Assembly (NCBI RefSeq): GCF_964340395.1
Contig: NC_135563.1
Span: 9,948,575 to 10,012,574, forward strand
Direction of reading: 5' to 3'
Length of the DNA: 64,000 nt
Origin: Glandiceps talaboti
Lineage: Eukaryota; Hemichordata; Enteropneusta; Spengelidae
Of the stretch, positions 47,666 through 60,900 are shown piece after piece. A program made the translations under genes and the position numbers. Every line of letters starts with the position of its first letter. Position 1 is the stretch's first letter. The notes below the pieces were generated by a model. That model saw nothing but the letters and a program-made list of their open reading frames with translations. It ran no database searches and was not told where the DNA came from.

Positions 47666-48322
47666 ACTTTTCTCATATCATTTACACAAATTTCAGAGAG
47701 ACACACACTCAATGATTTCTGTGAACATGTGTGTTGTGTAGCTTATAAAAAGAAGTTATTATGTATTTTTCATAACAACTTTTCGTCAAAGCAAAGTCGT
47801 ATATCTTTTGTTCAGAATGTAACAAAAGGCAAAACTTATAAATTTATTTCATATAAAATAATGATGAATATTCTGTGTTGCGTAATTAAATAATTTCCTA
47901 TAAAATAATTAAAATAGTATCTGAAAACTTATACTACGAATACAAAAAAATATACTAAAATGTTTTGACCCGGAAGTGATTAGTGAACATTATACTATTG
48001 GAAATATTCATCCGCAGTTATATTCAAGTGACTGTATCTGGGTTTTAAGAGGGTTTACTTTTGTATTTACTTAACACATTATGAAATAAAATTAATATAA
48101 TTAAAATCCACAAAATCCTCATCCTGTATACGTCATGATTATTTTTGTGTTGTTATTTTGTTTAACGATTGTGGCAGCAGAATATCTGATTGACCTGGGT
48201 GTTGCACGACACTACAATTATTGACGAAGGCACTTTCACAGCTGGTGATGATATGTCTGAGTGAGATATATTTATATTTTTGTAGATTTATCTATGTTTC
48301 ATAACACATAATCTTTCCATCG
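47666..48322. promoter_or_regulatory. Divergent promoter interval MRPL43 / CCDC125
   Basis: This 657-base interval separates the two divergent start codons. It holds both 5' untranslated regions and presumably a shared promoter. It is AT-rich, has no obvious TATA box, and carries no recognisable repeat insertion, in contrast to nearly every other non-coding interval of this size here. An in-frame TAA at 48302-48304 sets the CCDC125 start. Confidence 0.45.
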
Positions 48323-49013
48323 ATGGGAACTGTGCGACGAGCCCTTTCACTGCCCCTTCCAGGTCAAAATAACACGGAGGATGACGAAGAAGCGAAACTC
48401 GATGATTCGTGTTTGTCAACAGGCGATTTAGGTTTGGGATACGGATTGAGGCCGGGTGGTATACCTGTTCGCACGATAGAAAATGACAGCGAATCAGTGG
48501 AAACGTTTTTGGCCAGCCCAAGTAGTTTAAAACAGACGGCTTTGAGATGGAATTCTGCGAAATCTCCAACTCGAACGGTCAAATCAAAACGAACTAGGAG
48601 AAAAATTTCCGAAAGCGATTGTGATGCGGAAGAAGAATTTCCGATTTTTGACGGGATTACTATGGGAACGTCAATGCGACAGCAAAGGAAATTATATGAA
48701 CACGGTATTGAGGAAATAATTAAACACAAAGGAAGTCTTTCTGTCGCAGGAAATTGTCCAGGTAAAGTTCGTGTTATGTGTAGCACGTCAGAACTTAAAG
48801 ACAATATTTACATTTGTATAACACGTATATCATGACGTACAAATGTAAACCATGGAATTCCATGTGTAAATATACCACTGTGAAATAAGTAGTTTTACAT
48901 GGGAGCAAAACTTCAATGTAATTGTACATTTGTATACTACATGTCGAATACATGTACAAGTATATTGGTGATACTCACCCCCCCCCCCTCCGTCCCCTCT
49001 CTCTCTCTCCCCG

Positions 49014-49066
<53 letters not shown>

Positions 49067-52000
49067 CATGTATATATACTACTAATAATAAAATTATATA
49101 ATATATCCAGTATGTATATCAAATTGACAAGATTGAAATAGAGTATGGTTAACATTTATTGATATATATGTATGCTCAGACCACTAACAGTATTTTTTAG
49201 TGGTCTTAGATACATATGTATATCACATAATTGTGTTGTTTTTGTTTGTTTTTGGTTGTTGTTTTTTTTGGGGGGGAGGGGGTGATGTTTTGAAACTGAA
49301 CATTGATACTCTCCCCCCTTCCCCCATTACCAATACCAATGTTGAATTCCTGTAAACATGTCAGTTTCCTAACTGACCCCACCCAGTCATGTTTTGGACA
49401 GTCATACATAATCATATGAAAGTATTTATGATTTAAATATAAAGCATTGTTATTTATGATTTAAATATAAAGCATTGTTATTTGACTGCTGACAAAAGGC
49501 CAGCTTTTCAATCCAAGTTTCTCACATTACTATTATCTTCTTAGTGAAGTCATACAAATTAAATACCATGTATGATCATTCTTTTGTTCAGGGCCAACTT
49601 TTTCTTTTAGCTCTTCCGGACAACCATTTTTTCACACCTACATGTCAATTATAATCCCACTCCTAACTGGGTTTTTCAGATATTATAATACTTATGATCA
49701 TAATTTACTTTTTCAATATGTAATTTGCATTCCATTGTTTCTTTATGGATAACATTTCATTCATTGTTTCCCCCAGATTTCAATGATAGTTTTTGTTGTT
49801 GTTGAAATTTACACAACAAAAGAATACATTCATGCCAATTAAATTTTAAAGCGTTAGTTGTTATTGTTTTGTAGAAATATAACAGGCTGAAACTGATAGT
49901 AAGAGACAAATGTAGAGACATGTACAATGTACAATGTACTACATGACAACTACAATAAATTTATATATTCATAGATTTATCCTATTTCATATTAAATGAG
50001 GTGAATGTCATTCCAGGAAATAAAGGTGTTTTCAGAAATTTTGGGTTCTGGAAACTCATTTCATGATTTCGCATCACATAATTTGATAAATTTCATGTGA
50101 TTACGAACAAAACACCAATTGAAACTATATTTCACATTCATTGTTCTCATATAATTGGTCTGCTGTTGCATCATGGGACTTAGCAGTCATTGGTCCACTG
50201 TTGCATCATGGAACTTAGCAGTCATGCATGTGCATTAGGTGAACAATGAATATTCATGACTCCTAAGTGCTTATCGCCATCAAATAAAAAGGTTTAAAAA
50301 CAGTCACCCAACCTACGGAACACAATTAATACTAATAGAGCAGATGTTATGTTTTAAATACTTGCTAGTTGTAATTCTTACTCTAGAAAGCGGGCACTGA
50401 ACAGACTTGGTGGGATGAGGCATCATGGGAAATAAACAAATGTACACAATTAGGAGCTTCACATACCTAGAGTCATTGTGAACACCTGCCCAAACAATGA
50501 GAGGCAGTGTTTCAATATAGGTGACTGTAGTAAGCTTCTGATTTTGTTTATTTCCCATAATGCCTCACTCCAGTGTACTTATACAGGCCTCTGCTAAACC
50601 AGATATGGCCATAGAGAGGTCATGTGATGTAGGAGTGATGAAAATAATAGAAATGCAGCTAAGATAAAAATCAGCTTCACCTTTCTTTTAAATTTAGTTT
50701 CCAGATGTAACATTTCTACAACTACATTCAGGATAGTATGCTCTTTTCATGACCTTTACCAGATACATTGAAAGTATTCATTGATCTTAAAGTGGCCATA
50801 TGGATGAGGATTGGGTATTTATTTTGCATTTCTAATTTATAAAACAATTCTATTATGGCGTTCTACTTAAAAATTCAACATGAAACAACCTTGACAAAGT
50901 ATGTTTCTGTAATGTAATTCAATACTTTGCAAAAAGCTAAAAAATGTGTAGAAAGTTTGTCATTGTACATACAGTAACAAAGATTTTACACGTATGTCAT
51001 TTCTTCCACTTAATTGTTTGCAATGTATTGAGTTACAAACAAGGACTTGGCATATGCTGTTTCATGTTAATTTTTCAAGTAGGAAGCCATGATAAAGTTG
51101 TTTTATAAAATTAAAAATCCAAAATAAATACCCAATCCTCATCCATATGGCCACTTTAGGTTCAAAGTCCTCTGGTGAAATATGTATTTTAGGGAGAACA
51201 TGTCAGTTATCTACTATACATTTGTACTTACAGCTATATTTTGTACAGCTCAGCAAGAATCTTCTGATCTAACACAAATTATAAGTGTAAAATTTGAGAG
51301 ATGTGATATTGAATTACAAAATTGATATTATCAGGAATATATTGTTGACAGTAAGCAGACATGTACTGTGCAGTAGGCAAATAACAAGACAATATGACTT
51401 GATTCTGACTGTTATTATTATAATGATTGTTATTTGGTTGTATTACATGTACACATGTAGTAACAGCCTGTTCTGAGTGTTCACAAAACTTGTGAACTAC
51501 ATGTTGTGTACAATTTAATGACACCACCAGATTGAGGGGAATACATGGTGTAAATGTTATATGTATACAACGTCGTAAACCACAGCCTCTTTTACTGCAC
51601 CGTCCAAGATGCACCGCCCAGAGGTTGTTTTAGCAGAAATACGTATTCTGGTTTGCGAGGGTGTTTTTTTAAAAATTTCGTTGCTTCAGCAGAAATACAA
51701 GCTCTGACTTGCGAGAATGTAGATACAAGAAATGAGAGTAACCACAGCTGTATAAACAAGTATCAGTGCAAAATATTGAAATATGGTGGGTATGACATAT
51801 TTGATGTATGTGTACACTGTATTATATGACAGTGGAAGCTGAGCTTTTGGCTAGCTAAGATAGATACCAACTAAAACTACGATATTGTTGTGATGTGTTG
51901 ATATAAGCTATTGAATGGCTCAGCCTGTTGCAAAAATCCCTGGGTAAGATTACATCAAAAACCACAATTTTACCTATAAAGTCAGTCCAGGTGTACATTT

Positions 52001-52248
52001 GTATGAATGGGCACCTGGTGGAACAGCAGTTGCTATGAAAAAAATTTAACCAGATAATGATAATAATGATAATAAAGATATTTATATAGCGCCTAGTATC
52101 CATCAATGATGCTCACTGAGGCTTTACAATAGAACTGTTACAGATAAGCTCTCTCAAAAAGGTATGTCTGCAATAACGGAAAAATAAACAAAATGTGATA
52201 AGAATAATTGTTAAAATATTGCTTTGCATGAACGAATACATAGGATTT

Positions 52249-52297
<49 letters not shown>

Positions 52298-53370
52298 CGA
52301 TTATTCTCACAGCACTCGCTGATACTATACACGTGTTAACAGTATATGCTATTTGTTTAAGTAATCTGCATATGTGAATACATTGATGCTACAGATCTGT
52401 ACATGTACAGTAGTAGTAACAATACAATATTGATCTTACCTTCAACTGGATGTTTGTTTTCATCATAATCAACAGATGTGACTTGTTTCCATGGCTACTG
52501 ATATATACCTGTTTATGATATTCCTTAATAATCACAAAGTAAAAAAAAATCCATGACCTCTTAGCCTTTTCAACAAAGTCAGTGGTTTTGCATATATTTA
52601 TGACTGGCCTTTGGATTAATGTGTTTTAGTACTTTCAATATTTTGGTTTCATTTCACTTTCACATTTTTATTTTAGTTTACAATTTTCTATCACAATTTC
52701 TATCTGTATTCTTTAATTTCTATTGTATTGTCCTGTAGTGTGCTGTAGTGTGCTGTACTGTACTGTGCTGTATTGTACTGTACTGTACTGTGCTGTATTG
52801 TACTGTGCTGTGCTGTGCTGTGTTGTGCTGTGCTGTAGTTTGCTGTACTGTACTGTGTTGTGCTGTGTTGTGCTGTGCTGTGTGGTGCTGTCCTGCACTG
52901 CACTGTACTCTACTGTACTGTACTGTACTGTATGCATTGTACTGTACTCCATATAAACCATATTGTAAATTGTATTGCAAGTTGTAAATTGTATTATGCT
53001 GTATTATAATTGCATTGTCAGGTATTATAATTGTATTATACATTCCATTTTAGTACTACATGTACTATTATGTCTCCAAGATGTCACCATTGATCATGAT
53101 TTTCCACTGAATTTTTGTTATTCTATACATGGATTAGCACAAACGTGATCTGTCTATCCGTTGTTAATGTTAATGGTCTGTTTTTATATATTATTTGCAG
53201 AACTCGGTCTAACCAAGACAAATGACAAATTGTCCAAACTTGATCAGCAAATACTTCATCAAAAACTAACACTAGCACAAGAGGTGAGTTACTACATTGC
53301 ATAATTTGTTTGTCAGTCTTACTCTTACATGTCAGTTGGATTGAAATAGTTTGTTTATCTGACAAACAGT

Positions 53371-53432
<62 letters not shown>

Positions 53433-56400
53433 TATACAAAAGTACATGGTTAGAACATGGACAGTTCTTCTTAAATGTCACATGACCAATTAATACATGT
53501 ACATCCCATAATATTATACATTTTGACAGAGACACATTTTCACCGTTTGTCTTTCCAGGAAGTTGAAATTCTTCGCAATGAACTTGAAGCCTTCCAAAGA
53601 CAATTAGATAGCAAGTACCGGGCAATAAGAATCCTTCAAAGTCAGGTAAGCTATCATTTCCAATATTAATAGTTTCATTATATTTGATGATATGTATCCA
53701 GGTAGACTGAAAAAACGATTCATTGTTGTGGACACTCCATTATCACTTAATACAACATGTATGTGTGAGCAAGTGATTGAAGGAACACCATGACAACAAT
53801 ATTTCAGTCTACATCACAAGATATATAATATCAACCTCACAGAAAATAGTATATGCTACATGTGTACATGTACATGTACTATAGTCCAGTCAACTTGAAA
53901 TAGAACATCATCTGGTGCAACAAATCGTCACGTCAGTGCAATAAGGTCATATCTGCCTATACAATTACATAGCAGATACGACCTTTCTGCACTGATGCAG
54001 CGAAATATGTTACTGACTTTGCTGATGACGACAAATATAGATATCCTTGATAGGGTGACATCACCCTACTGGCTAGAACCAAAATAAGCCAGTGTTCTCC
54101 TTTATCTGTATACCATTGTATAAATACAGCATGTACAATCAAAATATGTACTTTGAAATTTATGTTTAGGCAGATTCTCTGATGGATGCCTTTCGATCCT
54201 ACTACAACATTGTTGAGTACTGAGTCTTATACTCTGAGTACAGTGTTGGAATGACAGCCTGTCTGTCATATTTTGATAAATTAGGGAGTTGTAAAAGTGA
54301 GTTATAAAATGTGTGGAAAACAAATTGAATGGCTCTGAAATGTTATAAAGTGACAGCTTTCATAGGTTTGTAAAAGGTATGTTTCATTGTCTGTTTGAAA
54401 AGGTCAGTTGATCCTGTCATTGTGTAGAAATGTAACAGCCTGTAGATATCATTTGATGAGTCAGACACATTTCGTAACATATTTGGGTATGGATTGTCAA
54501 CATGTGTACAATGTATGTACATTATACAACTGTTGACATGCAAGCAGTAACTTGTGTTCTCCCCACTATGGAGAAATCATGGTGCTACCACCAACACCAT
54601 CCTTGCCACCCAGGCTGCCATGCTTGCCAGGTTTCTGCCACGCTTCAAAAGCGTTCTACCGTCCTTGAGCTTTAGTAATCTTTGAATGACAATATTATAA
54701 TACTTTCACATGAAGCAAATTGTTGATTCCAATGTCTATCTGTGTAATTATGTAAATATAAACATGTCAGAGTATGTTTCAATATTGAAGACATGCATAT
54801 TATATGTTGATGATTATGCATATCATTATTCAAATTACCATACTATTGATATGTAAATTATTATGCAAATTTATTATGTCAACCTTGCAATCTAACCTTG
54901 GGAGAGCAGTTGTGACAAGCAGAACTTATTACAAATGGGGATAGTAAATAGACTGTAATGACGTGTTCTGGGCTTACATGTATCAGCCTGCCTAATATTT
55001 GGGGAAAGGGAGATTAGACTGCGCCCTCAACGGCTGATCTGTCAGTCAAGGATAGTAAACTAATGAATTGGAGTAATAACACTTGGCACAGCATGATTGA
55101 AGCACAGAAACATGTTTGAAATATTTTCAATGTGTTATACATTTGGTACATGTACATTTCATGTGTATGGTGTATGATTGGATATATTGATGATTTGTAC
55201 AGTCATCATACAAATTAATTACATAGCATTATGACGTAATAATCCAACATGACATTGTTGCATAAATAACCACATGCAACTGATTAATATCAACAAACAT
55301 TTTTTGATAATGCCGGTATAATATATTATGAGTAATAATAAGCTCTGTCGGTGGGAATAACATGATCAATACCACAAAGGTTTGTGGACATTATTAATGT
55401 GCCTTATTTACATACAATGCAAGTGAAAGTAAGCATGATTCATGTGTTGGGTTGTTTGCATTTCATTCTCTGTGTTTATAGTATATAGATTTTGATGGTG
55501 TCCAACCAGCATGATGGATAAAACATTTAATGGCAAATTTTGATAACATTTTTGGTCGACTGACATATTTCTGTTTCTTCTGTTATATGAACTGTATGTA
55601 TTGTGTTTATATCAATGTAAACACCTTGTTGGTCGCTTCTTGTACTACCAGGCATTTGGCATACAATAACATAATGAAAAATTTAAACCTATGTATTCCC
55701 TGTGTATAGTTAGTTTAATGGGGGAGTAAATATACACTAACACTGTAGACCTGGACAGTTTCACTGAAGACTTATTTTGTAGGAAAACAAAAACAGGAAA
55801 AATAAGTAGTGACTGAAATGTCTCTTTATACACAGGCAGATTGTTAGGCTTAATAATTCTGATTATTAAAATAAGTCTTTCTGAACTAGTTGAAGTCAGT
55901 AAAATCACAAAATTTTCCAGCGGTGAAAATGTACTGAAAGGTTTACAGTATACCGAAGTTGTCATACAAAGGGAATTTGAAGTTTACAGTCAGCAGTAAT
56001 CAGGAACCCCTTCACAAAATTAGGAATCACTCACTGCCTTATTAGTGTATCACCCCAAATGTAGTAAGTGAAATATCATCCCATAGTTGTCTGAAAAAAA
56101 TGAATTGTGACCAAACTTAGTCTAGTTACTATACAGGTAATCGTTCTCTATAATTCTCGCTATCTGCAATACAATTCTATGCATCGCTAAGGAGTCAAAT
56201 GGAACGCAGTCTCGCGACCGCGCTTGCATTTGTCGACACCTACACTTCTGGTCGCCTATGTCAATACACGTGAATGTTTCTTCCAAACAGTTTATTTGTA
56301 ACAAATAAGATAAACGCAAGTTTTAAGCTCATATAATTATGGAGGTGGGAAATTTAAATATGTACAGTATCTTTCCAGAGCAAAATTACAAGAGATGTAT

Positions 56401-57769
56401 ACAACTGAAAATGGGAAAGAAACATTCCTGTGTATTAGCATAGCCGACCGGAAGTGTAGTTGTCGACATTAGAACAAGTTAGACTTCGTTCCATTTGACT
56501 CCACAGTGATGTGTAGAATTGTATTGCAGGTAGCGAGAATTGATCACTTTCCAATGTATAGTCAAATGGACAAATTCTATCTCATATCTAGCTAACTCTC
56601 CTGCTGGGGAAGGGTTGAACAGTGCATGCCAGTAGTAATCTATCACACACTGATAGGCAGATGTACTTGGTTACTTTATTCAGTTTACTACGAACTCAAC
56701 CTCCAGTTTGAATGTAAGTCACATGAGGATGCAATAATGTCATCACACCTATATATCATTGCTTCAGTAGCATAAATTATTTATTAGCATAAAAAATTCC
56801 TAGACTTATACAATGGAAATGATTGTAATGCATATACAACTAGACAACATGTATACCAAACTATGTAGTGAACATGATATGATCCTCAAATAACTAATCC
56901 TCTATTGACATAAATACTAACAATCCAATTTCTTTCTGTGGTGTGTATATGTGTGTATAGACAACTCAAGTAAGTGTGTCAATATGTTTTTTTCATGTAA
57001 ATATCAAGTGCATCTTTCATTCATTTAGAAAATGCATCATCCATATGGTGGCAGAAAATATTTAAAAAGTGGGATTTCATATCATTTCATATCTATCTAA
57101 AACTCTTCATCTACATCTGTATTCTGTGATATACAGTTAGTACCATGGTATATTTGTTGCTAAATTCATGACAGTCATCTAAGCTCTTCTTTACATCCTT
57201 TTGTGAATGCATACAATTATGATAAATAGCGCCCTCGTGCAGGGTGTTAGTCATCTACTCTTGTTTTTCAGTGCGTTTTTCTATTGACTATGTAAAGTGC
57301 TGTTTACTTTGCATGGGAAGTTATAAATTGGTGTTAAATTCTCACTATCTCTTGTCATAACCTAGAATGTAAGGTATGTCTTATTGCACTGCCCTCAACG
57401 GTCTTGATCTATAAAGGGGTTTGTGTGAGGGCGCCCCAACATGGTGTTCCTTACAGATTACTGGTAGTTGTGACCAAATGTAAGAATTTATTTTTAAAGC
57501 TGGGAAACAAGGATTCCGATATGCATTATTAAACTGGTGTAACTTTTTCCATCTAGACTGCAGTGAATAATTGATAAAACTTGTAAACTTTCTATGTGTA
57601 GAGTTGATGATATTATAAGAGACACTCATCACAGCATACATGTATTTCTTCTAACAAACTTTCTACAAACATTTCCAACACCCCTAACTAACAGTCTTAC
57701 TCTCAATGTGTGTTTGTGTGTGTGGGGGGGGGGGGGAGATGGGTTCGCGCATGTGTGCATGCATCCTGC

Positions 57770-57833
<64 letters not shown>

Positions 57834-57878
57834 ATGTTTGTATCTACATTTGAATGTATGTATGTATGTATGTATAAT

Positions 57879-57931
<53 letters not shown>

Positions 57932-60900
57932 TGTAAATGTCCATATTATTAAATATGTGTCAGCTGTTGTGAGAGGTGGGCTTTATAGATGTTGACTTGG
58001 GATTAAGAACTGACAAATTTATGGTAAATGAGGTTAGCTGGGGTACAATGGTCCTTTCATGTAGTTTAATATTTATGTTTGCAAAGTAAGTAACTGATAA
58101 ATGTATTCTTTTTGTACAGGCTCTCTTAGCTCAGGCCAATCAGCTTGAAACAACTGTGTCAACAGAGGCTGCAAAGAAAAAACTTGAAACGGTAAGTTCC
58201 TTAAAATGAATATTATATGTACTGTATGCCATATCTTTGTATAGGATGTCAACTCTCTATAGTTTGAGTGAATGTCTTTGTATAGGATGTCAACTCTCTT
58301 CAGTTTGAATGAATGTCTTTATAGTTTGAGTCAATGCCTTTGTATAGGATGTCAACTCTCTATAGTTTGAGTGAATGTCTTTATGTTACTATCCCATATC
58401 TTTGCATAGGATGTCAACTCTCTACAGTTTGAGTTGGAGGCACAGAATGGCTCCATGATGCTGAGTGAACAAACCTGGGCTGACAGATTTGACCGGTAGG
58501 TTGATGATACACATGTACAGTAGTGGCAATCAAAGCTTCAGTTTATAGATGGACACAGACCAAAACTATTGTTTGGACATTAGGGTGGTGTTTCTGATAG
58601 GTACAATGTAGCTTTACTCAAGTGGCCACACACTATCTTGGTTATAGGGTAATTATATCCACGCAACAGAGGCACCACTAGCACTCATCCAGTTGTGTTA
58701 ATCTACCACATCAAACAACAATAGTTTTTAGTCTGTGTCTGTCTTGCTAAGCCGGAACCTTGGTTGCCGCTGTAGTACATATATCAATTGAAGACAATCA
58801 GTCAGATAAACCAACTACTGTACTTAGCTATCTAGCTATCATTTAATGACAGATGTGTGATTTATATACATGTACAGGTAAACCAACAACTGTATCTAGC
58901 TATCTAGCTATCAACTATTAACTAATGACAGATGTGTGATGTATAAACATGCGCAGGTAAAACCACAGACTGTATCTAGCTATCAACTAACGACAGACGA
59001 AGTCACTGCTCCTGTAGAATTTACAGTGCTATGCATTATTAAAATTCCTAGTGACAACAGCAAGGCTCAAACTGTCAACTTGGACATTCCAAGCTGGCCA
59101 TTTGACTATTGTGACTCAACCCCCCCCCCCCCCCCCCCCCCTTAACATGCATGTATTGTACCTGTTTGATACAAAGTGAACTATTTGTGAATCAGTCATA
59201 ATTCTAACTAATAATACATGAACTGTAATGTTTTTTTTCTCACTGGTAGGGTATGCTTAGAGAATGCTGCACTGATGGCCACTCTGAGAGCAAAGGCAGA
59301 TGAACTCAGCAAAGTACACGCAGAAAAAAACAGTAAGTCCACATGCAGTGTTCATTCAAGAGTGTGGAATTTGCACGAATTTCCTTCAAAAAGCCCCTAG
59401 AAATATGACAAATGAGGTCCAGACGCCACATTCAAAAAATGGTCTTTGGTGTCGTGTTTTCAATGAGTTCATTAACAACACAAAGCAAAATATTCTGACT
59501 TGTTTTTTAACCAAAAGGCTACCGACAGGCGTCTAGAATTTGATACATGTGATCTAAATCTGTCACATGTTTACGGGGTAAATTGATACAAAGTCTAACT
59601 TTATGAGTGAGACTGTTAATGTTGCCAAATGCTTAATGTTACATGTATGACTCCAATGATTGGTTTATTTCCATAATGGTGCCAATCAAAATATCTCTGT
59701 TACCAACTGGCCAACAAGAGAACCAAAGATCATATATATTGAAGAATACTATTTACAGCTGTGAATGTTACCAGTAAGCTTAATCCAAATTGCAAGGTCA
59801 AAGGTCAGGCCATCACGCTATCCCAATTTGATGTCAGAGCAATTTCTTCCAAAACTTGTTTCCCTTGTTTCTTGTGAGACAAAGTATGATGGGTTGGTAG
59901 GACTTTGAAAAAAACAACTTTTGAAAATGGAAATCTCACTTGTATATTCATATGCCTGTAAAACAAGAGAAATACATCTCATAGCAGTGATAAACTTTAA
60001 ACATGTTAAAGTGACTTGTCGTAGCAGCTAATGTGTAGTGTCAGTAGAGGTCTTTCTCAAATTACGCCATTAGTGTGACATGTGTAACACGGTGAGGTCA
60101 ATAGCCGGCATGTAATGTATGGAAGCCATATGTTGACACACATGGATGAAACTGATCCTTTTGTCACTATGTTTTGAACCCCTGAGTAGTGGTTTCTTAA
60201 TCAATGACTTGAGATTTCTTATCTTGTCTATTTAAAAAAAAAAAATGTTGACTCTTAAATTTGTCACAGAGACACATTCTACCTTAACTTTATCATGTGA
60301 AGTTGTAAAAGGAAAAAGGCAATTGTTCCTGAAGTACCATGATGACATAGTTTATCAGTATGTCTATAGCATAAATACAACCTGCAAAAGAACACCGGTG
60401 CGTTTACTTGAAAGGAGTGAACCAAAGAAAGATTTCAGACACAATTAGGTAAAAACAACAATACAATTGATATGAAAATGACAGGGAGTGCCTCTTATGT
60501 AGGTTCGTGCAATGCTTTTAACAGTTTGTTTATATCTGTGTAAGTTATAATGTAACAGTAACAGTTGGACTTACAGGGTATAATAATTTGTAGTCGTTCT
60601 ATGAGTATTTTAGAGTTATGGAATCCATTCTATCAGCAAACAGAGTTATCGGATCCGGGGCTCATGTGGTGGTTACACTTTGATGAGTTACTACCACTAA
60701 TTACATTGTATATCTTTGCTTGAAACTTGCCTCATTCCTGCTTACCACAAGCAAGCAAACTCATCGGTGTTTTTTTGCTGGTTGTATATAACTCGTATAT
60801 TTACTGTTGTCTATTACACTTTATGTGAATCAATATTATTAGCCCCCCCCCCCCCCCCCCCACACACACACACTTTGTAGTGTTTATTTGTTGCCACCAA

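Larger units (their letters stand above)
48762..53200 (+). other. CCDC125 intron 1
   Basis: This 4.4 kb intron contains a compound C/CT/CA/TA microsatellite (48978-49080), a 28-base tandem duplication (49422-49482), a foldback (50395-50582), a TTAA palindromic element (50787-51158), a CGTAAACCACA-family repeat (51565-51730), an ATAGCGCC-type repeat with CAA array (52050-52298) and a CTGTA/CTGTG array (52735-52940). No extra exon is seen. Confidence 0.6.
53646..58119 (+). other. CCDC125 intron 3
   Basis: This 4.5 kb intron carries three foldbacks (53699-53816, 53930-53998, 56139-56545), a repeat related to 28445-28960 (54550-54890) and a two-part TG array (57706-57937). The intervals 54900-56130 and 56550-57700 show nothing recognisable. 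Confidence 0.6.

Noticed and set aside
48364-48804. 146-codon minus-strand open frame
   Set aside because: Antisense shadow of CCDC125 exon 1, which matches the family on the plus strand and has clean splice borders.
52700-53043. Open frames in all directions near 52.8 kb
   Set aside because: The CTGTA/CTGTG pentanucleotide array gives Cys-Cys-Val or Ser-Thr-Ala-Gln repeats; not coding.
57594-57995. 133-codon plus-strand open frame
   Set aside because: Dominated by the TG array; no splice or family support.
60245-60448. 67-codon plus-strand open frame
   Set aside because: Falls partly in an interspersed repeat whose other copy (27090) is not open in that frame.
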